A stretch of 30,747 nucleotides of DNA, taken from the NCBI GenBank assembly GCA_025060595.1, contig JANXBX010000017.1, forward strand, positions 1 to 30,747, read 5' to 3'. This document shows positions 7,576 to 16,166 of this stretch, one piece after another. How positions within the stretch are numbered: the first letter of the stretch is position 1; every line of letters starts with the position of its first letter. The DNA is from Synergistota bacterium. Its GTDB lineage: Bacteria; Synergistota; GBS-1. A model generated the notes under the pieces. That model was not told the DNA's origin and made no database searches. It saw only the letters and a program-made list of their open reading frames with translations. The translations under genes and the position numbers were made by a program.

Positions 7576-9690
7576 TTATCTCCCTCTCTTTCTAAGCAGT
7601 TCATCTATTACTTCCTTAGGTATGTTAGGAAGAGGAGAGGTCGATGCTGTAGAGGAGGTTTCGGGAGAAGCCTTGCTAGTTAAAATGGCCCTCAGGTCTC
7701 TTATCTTAATAGCAAGATCCCCTGGTGGATTCCTCTTTTGAGCCTCTTCAAGATACAATAACGCTTTATCACTATCTCCCTTCTTATAGTAAAGGTAACC
7801 TAAGTTATAATAGGGAACAGGGTTTTTAGGATCGATCTCGGTAGCTTTTTTAAGATAGGGTTCCGCTTCATCAAACTTGCCTTTCTCCACCAAAAGCCCT
7901 CCTAATATGTTATACCCTTCAACAAGCTGAGGCTGTACCCTTACTATCTCGCGAGCCACCCTTTCAGCCTCCTCAAGCTTGCGCAAATTAACTAAAACTA
8001 TAGAGTAATTTATCATCGCATTCCAATCGGTCTCTATTTCGAAGAACCTTTTCCATTCCTTCTCAGCCATGGGCCAGTTTCCCACAAGCATGTACGCCCT
8101 CGCTAGGGCAAATTGAGCCATTCTCTCCGTTGGATCAAGCTGAACCGCTCTACCAGCCATAGGCCCAACAACCTCATTTATGAACTTAGGGGACTTATCG
8201 CGAGACATTAAGACGAAGCATCGTGCTGAAAGAACCTGAGACCTAAAGGAGTGAATGTTGTAATAAAACACCCAAGATGAGATAGAAAGAAGAGGTATGA
8301 AGACTAAGGCTATCCTCCATTTCCCCTCTACCTTGAAGGATTTCCAAGCGCTTAATAGGTCGTCGCTTAGGCCAAAAGCCGTTGAAAACAAGATGACAAT
8401 CAAAGGTCCATGAGCGGGAAGACGGAAAGGAAAGCTAAAGAAAGCGCTCGTTAATCCGGCCGAAATCCCTGAAGCTACAGCTAAATAGCCAAGGTTTCTC
8501 TCCCCCTTAACTTTTATAAGCAAAACCAATCTCTTATATAGGAAATATAAAAACAGCATAAAAGAAAGGAATCCACCTATACCGGTTTCGGCGAAAACTT
8601 GTAGATACTCGTTATGAGTACGACCAGCGTTTAAAGGAACTCCCCCCTTTAAGTCCTTGAGAAAGTCAGCTTGATAGTAAATATAATGGTAGTTGAATCT
8701 CCCCAGGCCCACACCTAAAATAGGATTTTCCTTTATCATCTTTAAAGTGGCTTTCCATATAAGGTTTCTTCCGCTTGTGGCTTGAAACACCATGCCCTCC
8801 GCTAACTGCTCAACCGTCCCGAAAACCCTTTTTCCAACACCTTTACCATGAGTCAAGGGAGAGGGAAGGTAGTATATAGCGAAAACTAACACTGCCACAG
8901 TCAGTATAACCCCTATTCGCTTTTTCAGCTCTAACGCTTTATACAGTATTCCTCCCCGCCAGGCAAACCAAATAATGGAAAATATAGCTATAGCCCAAGC
9001 AGCGAAGCCTTCTCTGCTTTGAGTGAGGTATATGCCCAAGCTTTGAATTATGGTAAAGCTTCCCCACAACCATCTTCTCCACCCTTCGCCTTTAAGAAAC
9101 TTTATAAGAAGAAACGGAAAAGCGGTAGCAGCATAACCAGCGGCGAAGTTTTGATGTCCCATAGTAGAGTAAAGCGTAGGCGGTGAACCATCTCCTTTCC
9201 CTATCCATATATATATCCCATAATATTGAAGGATAATATATCCTCCCACAAGAAAGCCTAAAATAGCAACTAGGTTTTCAAGCTTATCAAACCAACTCTC
9301 GTCATTGCGTAACTCCCTTCTCCAGAGATAAAACATAAATATATAAAGAAAAAGAAATATGCCCAGCCTTAAGCTAACCAGTATGTTATTGGTTTTGATT
9401 AAAGAAAGAAGCGAAAATAAAAGCAGTCCTAGGACGGTAAGATCATCTTTCCAAAGAACCACGTTAAGTCCTTCTCCCGTCCTTAAAAACCATAGAGAGA
9501 CCCATATACCAAGGAAGGCTATACCACCCACCAAAAAGTAGTACTTTACCCCATCATAGTAGTAAGTATATGGAGAGTAAGCAAGCGTTATAATTACAAG
9601 GGTGGCAAATAAGCCATAAACAACTCCCTTTGTTAGCCAGAAATCACTTCTTATTTTAAACTCTTCCCTTTTAGGTTTCCTTTTAGCCAA
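7576..9690 (-). CDS. O-antigen ligase/polymerase-like membrane protein with C-terminal TPRs
   Basis: A 704-aa inner-membrane protein with about twelve hydrophobic segments over residues ~18-480. The O-antigen ligase/Wzy_C region contains SREGFAAW, and the His-plus-GxxG motif HNEYLQVFAETGIGG lies near residue 357. The region from ~505 to 665 holds tetratricopeptide repeats, for example NPVPYYNLGYLYYKKGDSDK, followed by a Ser/Thr-rich tail. The family transfers or polymerises undecaprenyl-linked glycans at the periplasmic face. In the Kdo/lipid A operon, ligation of surface glycan to lipid A-core is the likeliest role, but polymerase or protein glycosylation cannot be excluded. The start is TTG after AAGGAGGGGAG. 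The next upstream gene, kdsB, ends 14 nt before it. Confidence 0.88.
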   Translation of the reverse strand: MAKRKPKREEFKIRSDFWLTKGVVYGLFATLVIITLAYSPYTYYYDGVKYYFLVGGIAFLGIWVSLWFLRTGEGLNVVLWKDDLTVLGLLLFSLLSLIKTNNILVSLRLGIFLFLYIFMFYLWRRELRNDESWFDKLENLVAILGFLVGGYIILQYYGIYIWIGKGDGSPPTLYSTMGHQNFAAGYAATAFPFLLIKFLKGEGWRRWLWGSFTIIQSLGIYLTQSREGFAAWAIAIFSIIWFAWRGGILYKALELKKRIGVILTVAVLVFAIYYLPSPLTHGKGVGKRVFGTVEQLAEGMVFQATSGRNLIWKATLKMIKENPILGVGLGRFNYHYIYYQADFLKDLKGGVPLNAGRTHNEYLQVFAETGIGGFLSFMLFLYFLYKRLVLLIKVKGERNLGYLAVASGISAGLTSAFFSFPFRLPAHGPLIVILFSTAFGLSDDLLSAWKSFKVEGKWRIALVFIPLLSISSWVFYYNIHSFRSQVLSARCFVLMSRDKSPKFINEVVGPMAGRAVQLDPTERMAQFALARAYMLVGNWPMAEKEWKRFFEIETDWNAMINYSIVLVNLRKLEEAERVAREIVRVQPQLVEGYNILGGLLVEKGKFDEAEPYLKKATEIDPKNPVPYYNLGYLYYKKGDSDKALLYLEEAQKRNPPGDLAIKIRDLRAILTSKASPETSSTASTSPLPNIPKEVIDELLRKRGR

Positions 9691-9704
9691 AACTTCTCCC
9701 CTCC

Positions 9705-10436
9705 TTAAAAGCTATTATACCTCTTTAAGGCCTCTTCGGCTAACGGTATATCCTCAGGGGTGTCTACCTCAACGCTTTCATAAAAGACCTCTACCAGCTT
9801 TATCCTATATCCGTTCTCTAATATTCTAAGTTGTTCCAGAGATTCAATCCTCTCAAGGTATGTAGGCTCCCATGAGGTGAAGGTAAAGATAAACTCCCTT
9901 CTAAAAACATATGGGCCTATGTGCTTATAATAGATGGCCCCTTTATTCCTCTCATAGGGAATTGGAGAGCGAGAAAAGTACAAAGCGTTATAGTTCTTAT
10001 CAAATACCACCTTTACTACATGTGGAGAAAGTATTTCTGTTTCTCTTTCTATCTTCTTACAAAGAGTGGATACCTTAGCTAAAGGATCCTCAAGCAGGGC
10101 TTTAATAGCCATGTCTATCGCCTGAGGGCGGATCGTCGGATCATCCACCTGAAGGTTAACAACTATATCACAATCAATTTCCTTAGCGACCAAAGCAACC
10201 CTGTCAGTACCAGAAGCGCAATTAGACGGTGTCATAACAGCCTTAACTCCATAGCTTAAGGCTAAGCCCATTACTCTCTCATCATCGGTAGCAACTATAA
10301 CTTCGCTTAAAAGAGAGCTTCCTAGAGCTCTATCTATTACATGAAGGAGAAGCTCTTTTCCAAGAAGCTTAACCAAGGGCTTACCAGGTAAGCGAGTTGA
10401 GCCATATCTTGCAGGTATGACAGCTATAGCTTTCAA
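9705..10436 (-). CDS. kdsB: 3-deoxy-manno-octulosonate cytidylyltransferase
   Basis: Activates Kdo with CTP to give CMP-Kdo, the donor for the inner core of LPS, in the cytoplasm. It is 243 aa, typical for KdsB. The N-terminal nucleotide-binding signature is VIPARYGSTRLPGKPL, and other family motifs are ATDDERV, CASGTDRVA, NLQVDDP and the C-terminal VEVDTPEDIP. The start is TTG in a TTGA overlap with the lpxK-fusion stop, preceded by AAAGGGGGAAAGG; no ATG upstream fits the family's N-terminus. Together with kdsC in the same operon it shows Kdo use, although no Kdo transferase gene (waaA) is in this window. Confidence 0.95.
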   Translation of the reverse strand: MKAIAVIPARYGSTRLPGKPLVKLLGKELLLHVIDRALGSSLLSEVIVATDDERVMGLALSYGVKAVMTPSNCASGTDRVALVAKEIDCDIVVNLQVDDPTIRPQAIDMAIKALLEDPLAKVSTLCKKIERETEILSPHVVKVVFDKNYNALYFSRSPIPYERNKGAIYYKHIGPYVFRREFIFTFTSWEPTYLERIESLEQLRILENGYRIKLVEVFYESVEVDTPEDIPLAEEALKRYNSF

Positions 10437-12562
10437 AAGCCTTTCCCCCTTTCTCCCTTTAAATAAGAAATGAGCTTCTCAAGTGCCCCTTTCTCTCCCA
10501 TCCTTTTTTTACCTTCTCTACTCATCTTTTCATAAACTTCCCTGTTCTTTAAGATATTATACAGCGCCTCCCTTAACGCTTGAGGATCATAGGGGACTAA
10601 AACCTCTGCTCCCCCTAAAAGTTTTTTCTGAATTCTCTTCCCTTTATCATCCACGCTAACTACAGGTTTACCAAGACCAGCAGCTTGTTGGTTAGCGGTC
10701 CCAGCAAGACCAAGGACAACCGTAGAAGATGAGAGCGCATCCCCAAGCTCAAAGGTTATAAATATTTTAGCATCTCCCTTTCTTAAGGCCCCCCAGAAGG
10801 GCGGGTTTTCTTCAGTAAACTGCCAACCTACCGATAAGGCTATCTCTCTAACCTTCTCAAGCTTAATAGAGGACGCAGGAATCATCAAAAATCCAAGCTT
10901 ACCGTTAGATTGGGTCAAAAGGTAAACGGTTTCAAGAAGCATCGGAAGATCTCTATAGGCTTGTTCCCTGCTCCCAGGAAGGATAGCCACTATCGGAGAA
11001 TCAAGGGATAAGGTTATCCCCTTTATATCCAAGGCATCCATTATAGGATTGCCCCAATAAAAGGCCCTTACGCCTCTTTTAGAAAGCTCTTTTGCGGTCT
11101 CCGGATCTCTAGTTAAAACTATCTCACACCATTTCCTCAAGAAATGCTTCTCAAAGGAGAAGTAGCCACGTATATAAACTGTCTTAGCAACGCCAAGGAA
11201 GACAGGCCTTACCCCTAAGGCAAATCTCGTAAAGGCTACAAGAAAGAAATCCCCTATACAGATATACTTATCGAAGTTCCTCTGCCTCCTTAAAGCCTTA
11301 AACTGCCTCCATAATATTTTGATAAGACCAGCCTTTATATCCCTTAAAAGATCCCTAAAGTAATATTTGACTATACCACCGCTTGGAAGAATAGCAGGAG
11401 GAGAAAGAACGGGAACGGTAAAGGTTCGACCGTCTCCAACCAGAGGAAAGGCATAAGGTTTAAACCCTTCCTTCTCAAGAAGATGACAGAGTTTAGTGGC
11501 TATAGCATCCTCTCCATGCCCATTTGATAAAACCAAAACCTTATATGTTAGAGCCTCTTCTACTCTCTTCCAGAAACTCTCGCTCTCATTAAGCTCGAGC
11601 TCAACTTCGCTAACGAGAAATGGAATAGAAGGCTTAAAATTGGGTGGCATGTTAACCTCATCCTTAGATGTGGTAACTATAAAATTAGCCCCTATGGAAA
11701 GGGCCTCCCTTTCAACCTCCCTTAACTCTTCCTCGCTATATCTATGGTGATCAGGGAAGAAGCGGGCAAAGCTCACTTTAAGACCCACACTCTCCAAATG
11801 CTTCACGAAAGATTCCGGATTTCCTAAAGCGCAAAGCGCATAAACAGGCTCACCTTCAAGCCAAAGCTTTTTCGCCCCAAAGAGCTCTCTTAAGCCGGTC
11901 GCTTTGTAGTCAGCGGTAAAAATACAGGCCCGAGGATTAAGCCTCCTTAAGGTAGCTTTAAGCTCCTTCAAGATAGAGGTAGATACCATTGAAGCCTTGG
12001 TAATTACTATCACATCCGCTCTTAACAAGGCTAAAGGAGGCTCCCTTAAAAGCCCTTGAGGAAGGAGCTTTCCTCCCCCAAAGGGATCTAAAGCATCTAT
12101 TAATACTATGTCCAAATCTCTTTTGAGAGGACGATATTGAAAACCATCATCAAGTATAAGAACCTGAGCCCCTAAAAAGCTTACAGCAAATCTTCCGGAA
12201 AAAAGCCTATCCTTACCCACTAATACAGGAACTCCCCTGAGGCTCTTAGCGAGAAGATAGGCTTCATCCCCTGCCTCAAGAGCATCTAATATCACTTTTC
12301 TGCCATCGCTCACTAAGCCAAAGCTCCCTTCCCTTTTACCCTTGTAACCCCTGCTTAATATGGCAACCTTATGGTGAAGAGAAAGCCTTTTTGCAAGGTA
12401 AAAAACAAAAGGGGTCTTACCGGTCCCACCGCTTGTAATATTTCCTACAGAGATAACCTTAGCAGGTAGCTTTTCCGAGGATAGAAGCTGAGCATCGTAT
12501 AAAAAGTGATATGTTCTTGAAAGAAGCTCGTAAATTGAAGATAGAAGAAACTTAAGGCTCAA
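10433..12562 (-). CDS. lpxK: Fusion: tetraacyldisaccharide 4'-kinase LpxK + LpxB-like glycosyltransferase domain
   Basis: At 709 aa this is about twice the usual LpxK length. Residues 1 to ~335 are LpxK, which phosphorylates the 4' position of the lipid A disaccharide. It has an N-terminal amphipathic helix, a P-loop in GNITSGGTGKTP near 40-51, and the motifs LILDDGFQYRPLKRD and PDHHRY. Residues ~338-709 form a complete second module related to lipid-A-disaccharide synthase (GT-B fold), opening LVLSNGHGEDAIA, with GNPIMD, ILPGSREQAYRDL and GLAGTANQQAAGLGKP. It resembles the LpxB-related proteins of unknown function found in cyanobacteria and Deinococcus. One continuous frame joins both halves. 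The start is TTG after GGAGGGAG, overlapping the asnB-like gene by 11 bp. Activity of the second half is unknown. Confidence 0.92.
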   Translation of the reverse strand: MSLKFLLSSIYELLSRTYHFLYDAQLLSSEKLPAKVISVGNITSGGTGKTPFVFYLAKRLSLHHKVAILSRGYKGKREGSFGLVSDGRKVILDALEAGDEAYLLAKSLRGVPVLVGKDRLFSGRFAVSFLGAQVLILDDGFQYRPLKRDLDIVLIDALDPFGGGKLLPQGLLREPPLALLRADVIVITKASMVSTSILKELKATLRRLNPRACIFTADYKATGLRELFGAKKLWLEGEPVYALCALGNPESFVKHLESVGLKVSFARFFPDHHRYSEEELREVEREALSIGANFIVTTSKDEVNMPPNFKPSIPFLVSEVELELNESESFWKRVEEALTYKVLVLSNGHGEDAIATKLCHLLEKEGFKPYAFPLVGDGRTFTVPVLSPPAILPSGGIVKYYFRDLLRDIKAGLIKILWRQFKALRRQRNFDKYICIGDFFLVAFTRFALGVRPVFLGVAKTVYIRGYFSFEKHFLRKWCEIVLTRDPETAKELSKRGVRAFYWGNPIMDALDIKGITLSLDSPIVAILPGSREQAYRDLPMLLETVYLLTQSNGKLGFLMIPASSIKLEKVREIALSVGWQFTEENPPFWGALRKGDAKIFITFELGDALSSSTVVLGLAGTANQQAAGLGKPVVSVDDKGKRIQKKLLGGAEVLVPYDPQALREALYNILKNREVYEKMSREGKKRMGEKGALEKLISYLKGERGKGF

Positions 12563-14426
12563 AATACTCCCTCCACCAATATTCTAAAACAAGAAGAAGC
12601 CATATTCTGTGAGCTTCGTTACTTTTCCCATCTATATGATATTCAACTATCTTCTTAACGGCATCAAGCCTTAAAAGCCCACCTTTAACAAGCGCTCCAT
12701 CATAAAGGGAACCCCTTAAGAAGGGAACCAGCTCACCTCTAAACCAGTGCTCTAAGGGGACGCCAAAACCCATTTTACCTCTATTTAATATCTCTTCTGG
12801 AAGGATGCCTTTTAGAGCCTTCTTAAATATGTACTTAGTCTTAAGCCCCTTAAGCTTAAGATTTGGGGGGATACGAGCCATCCTTTCCATGAAGATATGA
12901 TCTAAAAGGGGAGATCTGCCCTCCAAGGAAAAAGCCATAGTAGCCCTGTCCATCTTAACGAGAAGGTCCTCCGGAAGATAAGACCTTACTTCAACAGCAA
13001 GAAGCCTATCTATCCCGCTAAGGTTTGAAAATCTCTCAAAAAGCTCTCTTAAATAATCCTCACCAGGATACTTTCTATCTTCCCAATTCGAACCTAAGAC
13101 CTCATAGAAGTCCTCTTTCTTAAAGTAGGACATGCTTCCATAGTAAAAATAGAAGGAATCGCTTGATGATAGAAGCTCCAAGAACTTCCTAACCTTTCTT
13201 AAAAGACCTCTCCTCTTAGTGAGAGGGATTATTCTTCTTACGCCACCTAAAAGCCTAAAGCCAGGGATAGAAAGAAGCTTCTCCGATAAGATAAATCCTA
13301 TGTATCTTTCATAGCCTGCAAAGTTTTCGTCTCCCCCGTCACCATTTAATATGACTTTTACGGATCGCGAGGCCTCTCGAGATATGTAAAGAGAGGGAAT
13401 GGCTGATGAATCTCCAAAAGGCTCATCATAGTACTTTATTATCCAGGGAAGCGACTCCTCAAGGTTTGGAGAAACTATGAACTCCGTGTGATCTGTTGAA
13501 AACCTATCAGCCACTATCCTTGCATATTTTCTCTCATCATAATCGCTCCAGGTAAAACCAACGGAATAGGTCTTAACCTTAGAAGCGAACTCGCTTGCGA
13601 AGGCGGTAACGGCGCTCGAATCTATCCCGCCGCTTAAGAAAACGCCAAGAGGAACATCACTTATCAAACGGAGCTTAACCGATTCTCTCAAAAGCCCCCT
13701 TATAACTTCGCACCATTCCTCCTCAGATAGGCCCTCTTTGATCTCATAGCTTATATCCCAATATTTTTGAGGGGCGCTTACTCCCTTACGATCGACCACT
13801 ATGAAGCTTCCTGGAGGAAGCTTATTTATCCCTTTAAAGGCACTTAATGGAGAGGGAATATAACCCAAGGAAAGATAGTAGTTTAAGGCTTCGAAGTTCG
13901 GTTCACACGGTATAGAAAAAGCCTTAACTAAAACCTTAGGCTCAGAGGCAAAGGCGAAAAACCCATTTTGAATGGTATAGTAAAGGGGCTTTTTACCAAT
14001 TCTATCTCGAGCAATAAAGAGAGATCCGTTCTCCTTGTCATAAAGGCAAAAGGCAAACATACCCCTTAACCTCTCCAAAAGGGATATACCCCTTTCCTTG
14101 TAAAGAGCCAAGATGACCTCGGTATCGCTTCTCGTTCTAAAACTATAGCCTTTCTCCCTTAGTCTCTTTCTCTCCTCAAGAAAGTTATATATCTCTCCGT
14201 TAAAGACTATCCAGAGCTTCTCCTCCTCATCGCTCATCGGCTGATTAGCGGATTGTGATAAATCTATTATCGAAAGCCTCCTATGCCCTAAGGCAACATG
14301 CCTATCGAAGAAAACCCCTCCAGCGTCAGGGCCTCTATGACGAAGACACTCCCCAGCCCTCTCAAAGCTCTCAGGGTCCACCCTAAGATTGCCGCTTAAG
14401 CTAAAGATCCCATATATTCCGCACAT
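12552..14426 (-). CDS. Asparagine synthase-like glutamine amidotransferase
   Basis: A 624-aa two-domain enzyme. The N-terminal class II glutaminase begins MCGIYGIF with catalytic Cys2, and RHRGPDAGG follows. The C-terminal ATP-dependent synthetase domain has the PP-loop LSGGIDSSAV near 262-271, with KYYDEPFGDSSAIPS and MDRATMAFSLEGRSPLLDH. It uses glutamine-derived ammonia to amidate a carboxylate. It could simply make asparagine (AsnB), but its place between msbA and lpxK suggests amidation of a sugar acid in LPS, as proposed for WbpS-type proteins of O-antigen loci. Start ATG, 8 nt after GGGGAGG. Fold and chemistry are secure; the substrate is inference. Confidence 0.9.
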   Translation of the reverse strand: MCGIYGIFSLSGNLRVDPESFERAGECLRHRGPDAGGVFFDRHVALGHRRLSIIDLSQSANQPMSDEEEKLWIVFNGEIYNFLEERKRLREKGYSFRTRSDTEVILALYKERGISLLERLRGMFAFCLYDKENGSLFIARDRIGKKPLYYTIQNGFFAFASEPKVLVKAFSIPCEPNFEALNYYLSLGYIPSPLSAFKGINKLPPGSFIVVDRKGVSAPQKYWDISYEIKEGLSEEEWCEVIRGLLRESVKLRLISDVPLGVFLSGGIDSSAVTAFASEFASKVKTYSVGFTWSDYDERKYARIVADRFSTDHTEFIVSPNLEESLPWIIKYYDEPFGDSSAIPSLYISREASRSVKVILNGDGGDENFAGYERYIGFILSEKLLSIPGFRLLGGVRRIIPLTKRRGLLRKVRKFLELLSSSDSFYFYYGSMSYFKKEDFYEVLGSNWEDRKYPGEDYLRELFERFSNLSGIDRLLAVEVRSYLPEDLLVKMDRATMAFSLEGRSPLLDHIFMERMARIPPNLKLKGLKTKYIFKKALKGILPEEILNRGKMGFGVPLEHWFRGELVPFLRGSLYDGALVKGGLLRLDAVKKIVEYHIDGKSNEAHRIWLLLVLEYWWREYFEP

Positions 14427-14429
14427 AAC

Positions 14430-16166
14430 TTAAACCTCCCCATTTCCTCCCTGAAGCACATAGAGCCTCCAGTATAAACCCCTCTTTTTAAGTAGCTCCT
14501 CATGGCTTCCCTCCTCAACTATTCTTCCATCATTTAAAACTATTATCCTGTCAGCACAGCGAAGGGTAGAAAGCCTATGAGCCACAAAAAAGGTAGTTCT
14601 ACCCTTCATAACTCGCTCTAAGGCTTCCTGAACCAGCTTTTCAGATTCGCTATCTAAGGCGGAAGTAGCTTCATCAAAAACGAGTATCCTCGGGTTTCCA
14701 AGAATAGCCCTTGCTATAGCTATCCTCTGCCTCTCTCCACCAGATAGGGTAACTCCCCTCTCTCCAACTATCGTATCATATCCGTTGGGGAGCTTCATTA
14801 TGAAATCATGGGCGTTAGCGATTTTCGCTGCCTGAACTATCTCTTCAAAGGTAGCATTAGGCTTTCCATAGGCGATATTCTCCCTCACGGTGGTAGCAAA
14901 GAGCACGGTATCCTGAGAAACTATACCTATCTGTCTTCTTAAGCTATCAAGCTTTACCTTCCTTATGTCTATACTATCTATTAAAACCACGCCCTCAGTG
15001 GGATCATAAAACCTAGGTATAAGATCAACCAAGGTGGTCTTACCGGATCCGCTTGGGCCAACCACACCGATAACCTCTCCAGGTTTAACCTTCAAGTTTA
15101 TATCTCTTAAGATAAGCTCATCCCCATAAGAAAAGCTTACCCCCCTAAACTCTACCTCTCCCCTTATTTCAGGCATATCTATAGCATCTTCATGCTGGGG
15201 AACCTCAATAGGTATCTCCATGAACTCAAATATCCTATCGGCTGCAGCCAGAGCCTGCTGCAACCTACCGAAAACTGCGGAAAGCCCCTTTAACGGAGTA
15301 ACTATCATGGCTACATAACCCAAAAATGCTACAAGCTCACCAGGGGTAAGCTTTCCCTCTATAACCTTCCTTCCGCCATACCAGAGTAAGAATATCGTGG
15401 AAGCCGCAGCAACCAACTCAACGGTAGGAGAAAGCATCGCTCTGAGCTTAGCGCCCTTTAAGGAAGCCCTTAAGCTTCTTACATTAGCCTCCTCGAACCT
15501 TTCCACCTCTTTGTCAGAAGTGGCAAAAGCCTTAACCACCTTGATGGCTCCTATAACTTCGCTAGCTATAGAGGTAAGGCTTGAAAGGCTATCTTGAATC
15601 TGTCTGCCAAGCTTTCTCATCTTCTTACTATATTTTTCTATGAGAAAGGCGGTTAAAGGTAAAAGAGAAACGGAGATCAAGGAGAGCTCCCAGTTTATAT
15701 AAAAAATGAAGGCTATTATTCCAATAACGGTAACGGCCCTAATAACGAAGTCAACCACAGCATAGGTGAGAGTTTGTTCAATCAAAGCTATATCGTTAGT
15801 TAACCGAGATATTATGTTTCCCCCTCTTTCTCTTGTGAAAAAGGATAAAGACAAGTGAGACAGATGCTTCCAAAGCCTGTTTCTTAAATCGAAGACCAGC
15901 TTCTGAGCCACATAAGCCATAAGATACTCCTGCCCAAAGGAGAAGAGCCCCTTAAAAAAGTAGATACCTATACCAAGAATACAAATAAGATTAAGCATCT
16001 TTAAGTCCTTCTCCATAAGGACTTTATCTATCATATCCTTAACAAGCCATGGAATAAGTAAGGATAGACCAGCTACAGCAAGCATACAAAGCAAAGCTAA
16101 TACTATACGAGAGATATAAGGCCTTATAAAGCTAAGAACTCTCTTAAGACTCTTTCTATTTTCCAT
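14430..16166 (-). CDS. msbA: Lipid A export ABC transporter MsbA
   Basis: A 578-aa ABC exporter half-transporter acting as a homodimer to flip lipid A-core across the inner membrane. Six membrane helices occupy residues ~15-310. The nucleotide-binding domain has Walker A GPSGSGKTT near 369, signature LSGGERQRIAIARA near 472, Walker B ILVFDEATSALD and the switch His in FVAHRLS. Location among lpx genes supports MsbA rather than a drug exporter. ATG start, overlapping the upstream lpxB-like gene by 43 bp, and separated by 3 nt from the asnB-like gene that follows. Confidence 0.93.
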   Translation of the reverse strand: MENRKSLKRVLSFIRPYISRIVLALLCMLAVAGLSLLIPWLVKDMIDKVLMEKDLKMLNLICILGIGIYFFKGLFSFGQEYLMAYVAQKLVFDLRNRLWKHLSHLSLSFFTRERGGNIISRLTNDIALIEQTLTYAVVDFVIRAVTVIGIIAFIFYINWELSLISVSLLPLTAFLIEKYSKKMRKLGRQIQDSLSSLTSIASEVIGAIKVVKAFATSDKEVERFEEANVRSLRASLKGAKLRAMLSPTVELVAAASTIFLLWYGGRKVIEGKLTPGELVAFLGYVAMIVTPLKGLSAVFGRLQQALAAADRIFEFMEIPIEVPQHEDAIDMPEIRGEVEFRGVSFSYGDELILRDINLKVKPGEVIGVVGPSGSGKTTLVDLIPRFYDPTEGVVLIDSIDIRKVKLDSLRRQIGIVSQDTVLFATTVRENIAYGKPNATFEEIVQAAKIANAHDFIMKLPNGYDTIVGERGVTLSGGERQRIAIARAILGNPRILVFDEATSALDSESEKLVQEALERVMKGRTTFFVAHRLSTLRCADRIIVLNDGRIVEEGSHEELLKKRGLYWRLYVLQGGNGEV

